This document shows positions 36,239 through 43,189 of a stretch of 64,000 nt of DNA, one piece after another. The stretch comes from Limibacillus halophilus (lineage in GTDB: Bacteria; Pseudomonadota; Alphaproteobacteria; Kiloniellales; CECT-8803): assembly GCF_014191775.1 (NCBI RefSeq), contig NZ_JACHXA010000002.1:1-64000 (forward strand), in the 5' to 3' direction. The notes under the pieces were generated by a model. That model was not told the DNA's origin. It searched no databases and saw only the letters and a program-made list of their open reading frames with translations. Position 1 is the stretch's first letter, and every line of letters starts with the position of its first letter. The position numbers and the translations under genes were made by a program.

Positions 36239-36860
36239 CAGCTTCCTGCGACAGAGCGCTCTTGCGCATCTAGCCCTTGATGGTCGTGCGGTTGATACCG
36301 GCGGCAGTCAGGGTATGGCCCCGGGTGTTGCCATGAAGGAACTTCCCTTCAAGAGCATCATCAACCTGCGTGGCAACCCGAAGGACACGGCGTTCCTTGC
36401 CGCGACGAGCAAGACGCTCGGCTTCGACCTGCCGCTGGAGCCAAACCAAAGCGCTTCCAAGGATCAGATCACCGCCCTTTGGCTGGCACCGGATGAATGG
36501 TGGATCATCACCGATAGCCAAACAGGAAAACTGGCAAGCAAGCTAGAAGCCGCATTGTCTGGACAGCATATCTCCCTGGTCGATGTTGGCGAGAGCCGGA
36601 CTACGATCCGCGTCACCGGCCGTCATGCCCGCGATCAGTTAGCAAAGGGCACCCCCCTGGATCTGCATCCGACCCAATTGCCCGCTGGGCGTTGTGCTGG
36701 CACACATATAGCAAAGGCGATCGTGGTGTTGCACTACTTGGGAGACAGCAAGTCCGGCGAACCGACTTACGACATCTACGTGCTGCGGTCCTTCGCGGAT
36801 TATCTCTGGCGATGGCTGGAGGATGCAGCACAAGAGTATGGCTTCCAAGTGCGGCCCTAA
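36231..36860 (+). CDS. soxG: sarcosine oxidase, gamma subunit
   Basis: A 209-residue subunit. It begins at a GTG inside the last codons of soxA (8-nt overlap), giving the expected N-terminus and length. WLAPDEWWIITD and a C-terminal DIYVLRSFADYLWRWLEDAA are typical of SoxG. It completes the heterotetramer; a rho-independent terminator follows at 36917. Confidence 0.93.
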   Translation: MPDSFLRQSALAHLALDGRAVDTGGSQGMAPGVAMKELPFKSIINLRGNPKDTAFLAATSKTLGFDLPLEPNQSASKDQITALWLAPDEWWIITDSQTGKLASKLEAALSGQHISLVDVGESRTTIRVTGRHARDQLAKGTPLDLHPTQLPAGRCAGTHIAKAIVVLHYLGDSKSGEPTYDIYVLRSFADYLWRWLEDAAQEYGFQVRP

Positions 36861-36916
36861 CATAAACCAACCTAACAAACCCGCTCGGCTATCGGGCACT
36901 TCCCCAAACGGATGAC

Positions 36917-36954
36917 CGTAGAAAGCCGCCCGGTATTCGGGCCGCTTTTCTACG
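36917..36954 (+). terminator. rho-independent terminator after soxBDAG
   Basis: Hairpin GCCCG-GTATT-CGGGC (36928-36942) is followed by CGCTTTTC. An outer arm CGTAGAAA pairs with TTTTCTACG, lengthening the stem and giving A- and T-rich flanks on both strands. It lies 57 nt after soxG. Confidence 0.7.
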
Positions 36955-37127
36955 CTACAGCTCTACGCGCGAGGCTCTCAGCATCGCCGCAAGATGCTCG
37001 TACGGATTCCTGATTCGTATTCAATTTATCTAGACAATATTAGTTACGTTTTAATACCTTATATAGGTTGTATAAACTATCTTTCTTGCATATCAATAAG
37101 GGAAATGCTTCAAAGGAGTTTCCCTTC
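36955..37127 (+). promoter_or_regulatory. AT-rich upstream region of the 669-residue hypothetical gene
   Basis: From about 37000 the composition turns strongly AT-rich, unlike the rest of the window, with several possible -10 elements (TAATAC, TTATAT, TATAAA). A near-palindrome ACCT-TATAT-AGGT is at 37055-37067. I cannot choose one promoter. Confidence 0.4.
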
Positions 37128-39137
37128 ATGCTTGACGATGACAACCGCAAGAAAAACCCAGACAAGATCGTCCAATCGCGCGGCGACGCTGTATCTGGTA
37201 TCGGATTTCGCCGTCCTCTGGGTCTGGGGATTGAGAACGACCCTGAAGATGTGAAGACCTTTCGCGCCGCAATGGCTGCGGCAGGGCGCGTGCCGATGGT
37301 GATGGGCCATCCTGAGCGCAAGGCGGACGAGCCCGACGACCTGTTGTTTCAATCCTTTGGCGCCATGAAGGAGGCGGCAGGCCTGCCGCCCAGCCGCAAG
37401 ATCATGCCGGGTGACGCCGCCGAGGCCTTGTTGCGTAAGGCCGTAGACGACAAGGAAGATGGCGCTGATGTGTTTAACGCCTTGTTACGCGGCGGCGATC
37501 CTCGCGCCCTCCAGGCCCAGCGTCGCGAACGGGAGGCGGCAAAAAAGCAGGCTGGCGTCTTGACCCGCAGCCAGGCCAACGAGGACCGCCCGCCCCTGAG
37601 CCGCCCACCCGAGCCCACCTTCGAGCGCGCTGCGCGACAGCCGAGCGCTCAAGCGCGACCCTCTCAGGCGCAGGAGGCTTTCCAGCCCCCCGGCGAAGAG
37701 CGCCGTGAGATGCTGCGCGAACGCGGTAAGCTGGCCGAAGCCCTCAACGGCCCCCTGACCAAAACCCAGGAGTCCAGCATCGGTCGCGACCTTGATGCCC
37801 TGGACCGGCGCATCGCTGCCTTTGATAAGCGCGAGGCAGCCCAGGAGAGGGCTGCTGCGCAAACTCAGGCGCAATCCAACAGGGCGCAATCCGCAGCGCA
37901 GACTCGTAGGACACAAGTCGGCGAAGCCACAGCGGGGGTGCAGGACACCAGCGCGGCAAATGCAACCCAGGCTGGCCCACAGGCCGACGCCAAGCCCACC
38001 CTCCCCAAACCAAAAGCGGCCGTCTCAGATGACCGACCCAGCGACAAGCAGGCCGCCGATAGCCACCCCAGCGAAGCCTTGGATGGCCGGGAGGATAGGA
38101 ATCGTCTGAGTACCATCGTCCAACCAATTCCCGGGGCACCTGACGACAAGAGGCAAACCACGAAGAATGGCACAGCGACGCTTTTAAAAGACCGCAGCGT
38201 CATCGATTCACAGTTGGATGACATCAAAGAGCAGATCAAAGCGCAAGCAATGACGCCGGCAGGCCGCGAACCACACTCGGATCCAGAACTGACGCAGCTA
38301 CGTCGCGACCGTGATGCTCTTTTACAGCAGAAAAGTCAGCTGGACGAAAAGGTAAAGGAAGAGATCGACGCGCGCAGTTTCACCAAACCGGAGAATGCAT
38401 CGCTCGCAGACGGGCTCGTTGCGGAGATAGAAAAGGCCGCCATAGCCCAAGGTCCTCTAAGTGCGGACGTCACGAAAAAATTTGAAGATATTAGTGACCA
38501 AGCTGGAGATCTGGTTAAAGCTGCCGGGGGCCTGCAAAAGCTGCAGGAAGACCGCGATGCCCTGAACCGCCGTTTTGAAGACCTGCAGGAGCAACTAAGC
38601 AATCCCGAAGGACTCTCGCCAGACGAAATCCGCCAGCTACGGGATGAACAGTTCAAGGTCTTTAACGAGACCCTTAGTCTTGGCAATGAGATCGCCGAAA
38701 AGCGGATCGAATTTGAGGGGCAGGCAACTTTCTTCAACCATCTGCGCGCCGCCAGCATTCTCTCCGACCTGATCGCAAGCGAGGGCGCCGACAAGACGCT
38801 CGATCTCCTGTTTGGTATTATTGATGCGGCTAGCAATGGGGGTGTGGTCGGTGGCGCCCTGTCGGGCGTCCGAACGGCGATCAAGAAGCCCAACCCTGCC
38901 GGCATGCTGGCCAGTGTGGTTCTGGGCGCGCTTGAAGGCGCCATCACCGACGCCGCCGCAGAACAGGTCAAGCAGTTCCTGGCGGACGGAAAGCTTGATG
39001 ATCTGCCTCATTTGATGAAGGCCGACCCGAGTAAGGCCGTGGACCTTATGGGCGAACTCGCAGTCATCGACTTCCTAGGGTCGGTGCTAAGCGTCCTGCC
39101 AGACTTGCTTGACCCCAAAGCGCGTCTGCGCAGGTAG
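37128..39137 (+). CDS. large hypothetical protein with coiled-coil and Ala/Gln/Arg-rich region
   Basis: A 669-residue protein I do not recognise. There is no signal peptide. The N-terminal third is basic and charged. The part from about 120 to 310 is low complexity, rich in Ala, Gln, Arg and Pro. The region from about 340 to 530 has heptad-like charged helices (QLRRDRDALLQQKSQLDEKV, LEDLQEQLS-like segments) suggesting a coiled coil. The last 100 residues contain hydrophobic stretches (GMLASVVLGALEGAITDAAA; VIDFLGSVLSVLPDLL). An AGGAG precedes the ATG at 37128. The two following genes are also unknown and on the same strand. A structural or effector role is possible but unsupported. Confidence 0.75.
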   Translation: MLDDDNRKKNPDKIVQSRGDAVSGIGFRRPLGLGIENDPEDVKTFRAAMAAAGRVPMVMGHPERKADEPDDLLFQSFGAMKEAAGLPPSRKIMPGDAAEALLRKAVDDKEDGADVFNALLRGGDPRALQAQRREREAAKKQAGVLTRSQANEDRPPLSRPPEPTFERAARQPSAQARPSQAQEAFQPPGEERREMLRERGKLAEALNGPLTKTQESSIGRDLDALDRRIAAFDKREAAQERAAAQTQAQSNRAQSAAQTRRTQVGEATAGVQDTSAANATQAGPQADAKPTLPKPKAAVSDDRPSDKQAADSHPSEALDGREDRNRLSTIVQPIPGAPDDKRQTTKNGTATLLKDRSVIDSQLDDIKEQIKAQAMTPAGREPHSDPELTQLRRDRDALLQQKSQLDEKVKEEIDARSFTKPENASLADGLVAEIEKAAIAQGPLSADVTKKFEDISDQAGDLVKAAGGLQKLQEDRDALNRRFEDLQEQLSNPEGLSPDEIRQLRDEQFKVFNETLSLGNEIAEKRIEFEGQATFFNHLRAASILSDLIASEGADKTLDLLFGIIDAASNGGVVGGALSGVRTAIKKPNPAGMLASVVLGALEGAITDAAAEQVKQFLADGKLDDLPHLMKADPSKAVDLMGELAVIDFLGSVLSVLPDLLDPKARLRR

Positions 39138-39219
39138 CCCAAACTCTGACAGCAACGCCCCCTCTGCCAGTAGGTGGAGGAGGCTTGTAAAAATAACGCC
39201 TTTATTCTACCTATGCGAT

Positions 39220-40176
39220 ATGGGGCTTTGGAGAAAAATCGGCAAGCGTGGCCGCTGGCATGTCCGGACTTACGCGCTGATTGCCACGGTTATCCTGCTG
39301 AACGATCTGCCGTTCTTCTGGAAACACTTCACCAGCGACGGCTATGGGATCTACACGGCCCCCGACGACATCGAAGCGCCGCCCCGGCTCAAGGCCCCCT
39401 GGCCACCCATCCTGGCGCCAGAGGCGCTCCCAGAGGCCCTGCCTAGGCTTTCCGCCGCCGAGCTCGAAACCTACTTCTTTCCAAAGAGCCCCTACGAACC
39501 GCGCTTCGACGATGACGAAGAGTACGGCGGCGTGATCCAGAAGTTCGGGCAAGAACCCCTTTTTATCAAGGCTTACAGAGCCGATCATGTTCAAGACGAC
39601 GCGGAAGAGACCCTGCGCGCGCTCTATGAAAGTCTGCGCGCGCAGGTGCCGAGGCTACCGCCACTGCTACCGCTCGAGGTCGATAACCGGAACGACCGAG
39701 ACAATCCACACCCGGAAATCTTTGCGGTGCTTGGCTGGAAAACCAAAAAACGGGATTATCGGATCATGGACGAACCAAGCTCTTCTCCAACCGGCAAGCG
39801 CATGACAAAGCTTGGCTGTGCCGTGACACTAAGATACTGGGGCTTTTATGCAAAGAAGGATGGCAGAAGTCTGACGCTAGCAGAAAAAAGGGCCCTGCCG
39901 CCGACCCAAGCCTACCGGCTGCACTTCGGCGGCATCGGCACCCGCCATCTACCGGGTGAACCAACGGTGGATCACTGTCTCTTCAAGGCGCTGCTGGTCA
40001 GCTTGGGGTTGCACCCCACCGAAGGCTTCTTCTTTAAAAGCGGCCCGGTGACACCGCCCGAACAGGCCCGCGCGCTGGCCGCCCTCGCCCTCCTCTACCA
40101 CGCCGCCATAACCCCCGGCATGAATGAGCAAGACTTCACCCAAACCCTCCTCCAACATAACCTCATCGATCCCTGA
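39220..40176 (+). CDS. hypothetical membrane-anchored protein, possibly DUF2927-like
   Basis: A 318-residue protein from the ATG at 39220. After a basic start (MGLWRKIGKRGRWHVR), one hydrophobic helix (about 17-29) predicts an inner-membrane anchor with the rest in the periplasm. A proline-rich linker follows. The C-terminal part, CLFKALLVSLGLHP then ALLYHAAITPGMNEQDF, resembles the end of DUF2927 proteins (short-helix, LYxPxIxPGM pattern), but no metalloprotease HExxH is present. The resemblance is by eye only. It lies 82 nt after the large coiled-coil gene and 21 nt before a secreted small protein; likely one operon. Confidence 0.65.
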   Translation: MGLWRKIGKRGRWHVRTYALIATVILLNDLPFFWKHFTSDGYGIYTAPDDIEAPPRLKAPWPPILAPEALPEALPRLSAAELETYFFPKSPYEPRFDDDEEYGGVIQKFGQEPLFIKAYRADHVQDDAEETLRALYESLRAQVPRLPPLLPLEVDNRNDRDNPHPEIFAVLGWKTKKRDYRIMDEPSSSPTGKRMTKLGCAVTLRYWGFYAKKDGRSLTLAEKRALPPTQAYRLHFGGIGTRHLPGEPTVDHCLFKALLVSLGLHPTEGFFFKSGPVTPPEQARALAALALLYHAAITPGMNEQDFTQTLLQHNLIDP

Positions 40177-40197
40177 TTCTAGAAAGGAGATCATCAA

Positions 40198-40578
40198 GTG
40201 GTAACGAAGCCTTTCATGATCTTGATAGCGGGATTCCTCCTTGCCAACTCTGCTTTCGCCCAGGAGCAAAAGCTGACGGCTGGTCAGATCACAGAGGTTT
40301 TGACGGGCAATACCGCAGTCGGCGTGATCGGCGGCAAACCCTACCGACAGTTCTTCGATGCGGACGGTCGCACTTGGTATGTGCCGGACGGCGAGCCCGC
40401 CGACCTTGGTAAATGGCGAAGCGATCCGGCCAGCAACCAGTACTGTTCCTGGTGGGAGCGCGGGGGTTGGAGTTGCTACGACGTTTTTGGCGAAGGCAAT
40501 GCCATTGCATGGGTAACACCGGATGGGAAAACCCGCTACGACGCCAAGGTGGTTTCGGGGCAGCAAGTCACATGGTAG
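40198..40578 (+). CDS. small secreted hypothetical protein
   Basis: A 126-residue protein beginning with a clear signal peptide (MILIAGFLLANSAFA, cleavage before QEQKL). The mature part contains GKPYRQFFDADGRTWYVPDG and YCSWWERGGWSCYDVF. This is a pattern seen in small alphaproteobacterial periplasmic proteins of unknown function, with two cysteines that may form a disulfide. The GTG at 40198 has AGGAG 8 nt upstream; an ATG at 40213 is an alternative start. Its 3' end overlaps the convergent LysE-family gene by 11 nt. Confidence 0.75.
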   Translation: MVTKPFMILIAGFLLANSAFAQEQKLTAGQITEVLTGNTAVGVIGGKPYRQFFDADGRTWYVPDGEPADLGKWRSDPASNQYCSWWERGGWSCYDVFGEGNAIAWVTPDGKTRYDAKVVSGQQVTW

Positions 40579-41215
40579 AAGCCGCGAAGGGGTCGCCCAA
40601 CAGGAAGCTACCCAGCGCATAGAGGCCAAAGCTGATGATAAGCAGAGCGGCACCATAGTGAATCCGCCGCATCCAGCCGGATGTCACCTTCTCACGCAAC
40701 AGCAATACCAGTCCCCCCAAGCCCAGCCACCACGCAGCAGACCCCAGAAAAACGCCTGTAACTATGATTACACCGGCTTGGAGTCCAGCATCGGCGGACG
40801 AAAGCCCCACCGCGGCAAAGATGGCGGCGAACGACAGCAGTGTGATCGGGTTGGCGAGAGTGAGGAGCAGCGCCGAGGAAAAGGCCCAGGTCAAACTCCG
40901 GTTTCCCTCATAGCCCCGACGTTCCCGCGGGCCACGTAACCAACTCGCAACACCGAGGGCGAGCAGAAAGAGACCGCCGCCTAAGCGAACCCAATCCTGT
41001 TGTTCCAAAAGCCAATCACCCAGCGCCGTCAGCCCAAAAGCAGCGATCGCGCCATACAGCGCGTCGGCTATTGCTGCCCCTAAACCGGATGACAAGCCCA
41101 ACCAGGGTCCACCGCTAAGAGTCCGGCGCACGCAAAGCACACCGACAGGGCCAACGGGAGCCGCAATGCCCATGCCGACGATCACGGCCTTGAGGAACAG
41201 ATAACCTTCACCCAA
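40568..41215 (-). CDS. LysE family translocator
   Basis: A 215-residue membrane protein with about six helices. It begins with the family hallmark GMGIAAPVGPVGVLCVRRTL, in which the conserved PVGP is visible. LysE/RhtB proteins export amino acids or related small compounds. The substrate cannot be inferred. It lies just downstream of the MttB-family gene on the same strand (112-nt gap). Confidence 0.88.
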   Translation of the reverse strand: MGEGYLFLKAVIVGMGIAAPVGPVGVLCVRRTLSGGPWLGLSSGLGAAIADALYGAIAAFGLTALGDWLLEQQDWVRLGGGLFLLALGVASWLRGPRERRGYEGNRSLTWAFSSALLLTLANPITLLSFAAIFAAVGLSSADAGLQAGVIIVTGVFLGSAAWWLGLGGLVLLLREKVTSGWMRRIHYGAALLIISFGLYALGSFLLGDPFAASTM

Positions 41216-41327
41216 CCGTGCTTGCCCCTTGTCTGCCTGTAGGCTTTCTCACAGCTAAGCATGCCTGACCGGGCTCGCTTTTAGAAGCAAGTCCGGCCCC
41301 TGGGGCAAAAAAGCGTCGCGGAGAAAC

Positions 41328-42911
41328 TCAGGCAAAGGCGTCCGGCATGGACTCCTTCGCTTTCGCGATGAAGCTGTTCAAGGCTTCGTCAACCGCCGGA
41401 TCAAGCACTGGTGCTTCGTACTCCTCCAGCATCTTGCGAACGAGATTGTTCGTGCGCTGTGCCGCGTCCAGGCTGCCTTCGGCCAACCACTGCTCGTAGG
41501 AGTTGTTGTCGGCAACGTTGGAACGGTAGAAGGCCGTCTCGAAATTAGCCTGCGTATGAGCACAGCCCAGGAAATGCTGGCCCGGCCCAACCTCACGGAT
41601 TGCATCCATCGCCTGCCCGTTCTCGGAAAGATCGGGGCCTTCCGCGAAGGTTTGCATCATGCCGAGCTGGTCAGCGTCCATGACCAACTTTTCGAAAGAG
41701 GAAACCAGGCCGCCCTCCAGCCATCCTGCCGCATGGAGGACGAAGTTGACGCCTCCCAAAACCGTGGGCTGCAGGGTCGCTGCACTTTCATAGGCGGCCT
41801 GCGCGTCCGGCAGTTTGGAACCGCAGAGCGATCCGCCCGATCGGAAAGGAATGCCAAGACGGCGGGCAAGGGCAGCACAGCCATAAAGCACCATGGCGGG
41901 TTCCGGTGTTCCGAAAGTGGGCGCGCCGGACTGCATCGACATAGAGGAGGCAAAGCTGCCAAAAACGCAAGGCGCGCCGGGGCGCACGAGCTGCGCTAAC
42001 GCTATGCCTGCCATCGCCTCGGCCAAGGTCTGTGCCATCACGCCGGCTGGCGTGCAAGGCGCCATGGCGCCCGACAGGATAAAGGGCGTCACAATGACGG
42101 CCTGATTGTGACGGGCGTAAACCTTTAAGGCGCCAAGCATGGTGCCATCGAAGGTCATGGGCGAGTTGGCATTGATCAAGTTGATCATCACCGTGTTGTT
42201 TTCAACGAAGTCATCACCGAAAACTATCTTTGCCAAGGCGACCGAATCTTCCGCTCGCTCGGGCGCCGTGACGGATCCCATGAAGGGTTTGTCGGAATAT
42301 CTGATATGGCTGTAGACCATATCCAGATGCCGCTTGTTGACCGGCACGTCGACCGGTTCGCAGACCGTACCGCCGGAGTGGTGCAGCGCCGGGCTCATGT
42401 AGGCGAGCTTGACCAGGTTCTGGAAGTCCTCAATCGTCGCATAGCGGCGCTCGCCGTTCAGATCGCGAACGAAGGGAGGACCATAGACTGGTGCGAAGAC
42501 GGTGGCGTTACCACCAATCGTCACGCTGCGCTCCGGGTTCCTGGCATGTTGGGTAAAGGTAGCCGGTGCATTCTCGCGAATGATCTTGCGGCAGAAGCCG
42601 CGCGGGAACCGCACTCTCTCTCCCTCCACATCGCAACCGGCCTCTTTCAGAATCTGAAGGGCCTCGGCGTCATCGCGAAACTCGATACCGACCTCTTCCA
42701 GGATGATGTCGGCATTTTGCTCGATAATGGCGAGCCCCTCCTCGCTCAGAATCTCGAAGGGCGACAGCTTGCGCTCAATGAACCTGCGCTGCTTGATGCC
42801 GCCACCGGTGCGAAGCGCCCGCCGCGCTTCTCTACCGCCACCGCCGCCACCTCGACCGCGCCTTGCGCCGCCGCTTGCCGATTCGCCGGGTAGTTCAGTG
42901 GGATCACTCAT
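41328..42911 (-). CDS. mtgB: trimethylamine methyltransferase family protein (MttB superfamily, non-pyrrolysine)
   Basis: A 527-residue MttB-superfamily TIM barrel. No in-frame amber codon is present, so it lacks the pyrrolysine of true trimethylamine methyltransferases and belongs with MtgB, MtpB and MtcB-like enzymes that demethylate glycine betaine, proline betaine or carnitine. Core blocks are HHSGGTVCEPVDVPVNKRHL and a glycine-rich SGGSLCGSKLPD near 385. It would methylate the corrinoid protein at 22707. The N-terminus is unusual: about residues 13-36 are Gly/Arg-rich. Substrate unproven; dimethylglycine or glycine betaine fit the neighbours. Confidence 0.87.
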   Translation of the reverse strand: MSDPTELPGESASGGARRGRGGGGGGREARRALRTGGGIKQRRFIERKLSPFEILSEEGLAIIEQNADIILEEVGIEFRDDAEALQILKEAGCDVEGERVRFPRGFCRKIIRENAPATFTQHARNPERSVTIGGNATVFAPVYGPPFVRDLNGERRYATIEDFQNLVKLAYMSPALHHSGGTVCEPVDVPVNKRHLDMVYSHIRYSDKPFMGSVTAPERAEDSVALAKIVFGDDFVENNTVMINLINANSPMTFDGTMLGALKVYARHNQAVIVTPFILSGAMAPCTPAGVMAQTLAEAMAGIALAQLVRPGAPCVFGSFASSMSMQSGAPTFGTPEPAMVLYGCAALARRLGIPFRSGGSLCGSKLPDAQAAYESAATLQPTVLGGVNFVLHAAGWLEGGLVSSFEKLVMDADQLGMMQTFAEGPDLSENGQAMDAIREVGPGQHFLGCAHTQANFETAFYRSNVADNNSYEQWLAEGSLDAAQRTNNLVRKMLEEYEAPVLDPAVDEALNSFIAKAKESMPDAFA

Positions 42912-43189
42912 AACGCCTGTCCTCTATTGGGAGAATGTTTCGCGCGGATTATCCCTGCCCAACCCACTATAACACTTGCGAGGCTGCGACCCGACTAGGA
43001 GGAAAAGCGGCGTTGCTTACGCATAACGAAGCGGCGACCGGGGGCACGTACCCTTCTTTCAAAGGCCCCTTTCTCCTGTATGTCGGAAATTGCTAGCGGC
43101 GCGTCGCAAATTGCCTGGACGGCAGAGCAGCATTTGCCGATTGTCTGCCTGAAAGAATATTCTGATTAAGTCAATCGGGGGAAGCACCC
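42912..43189. promoter_or_regulatory. divergent control region between the MttB-family and FAD/GcvT genes
   Basis: A 278-nt region serving both genes. For the rightward gene, -35 TTGCCG (43134-43139) and -10 TATTCT (43158-43163) are 18 nt apart. A perfect 10-bp palindrome AGAATATTCT (43154-43163) overlaps the -10 and could be a repressor or activator site. The leftward gene has GAGGA 9 nt before its ATG and GATAAT at 42946-42951. Confidence 0.45.

Noticed and set aside
41269-41304. hairpin CCGGGCTCGCTT...AAGCAAGTCCGG as terminator
   Set aside because: Two imperfect pairs and no T run following it on either strand.
41328-42911. pyrrolysine-containing trimethylamine methyltransferase
   Set aside because: The frame has no internal TAG codon and no pylTSBCD genes are seen, so it is a non-pyrrolysine MttB-family member.
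42996-43100. 27-codon TTG-started frame after an AGGAGG on the plus strand
   Set aside because: Weak start codon and no other coding signal; probably chance within the divergent promoter region.
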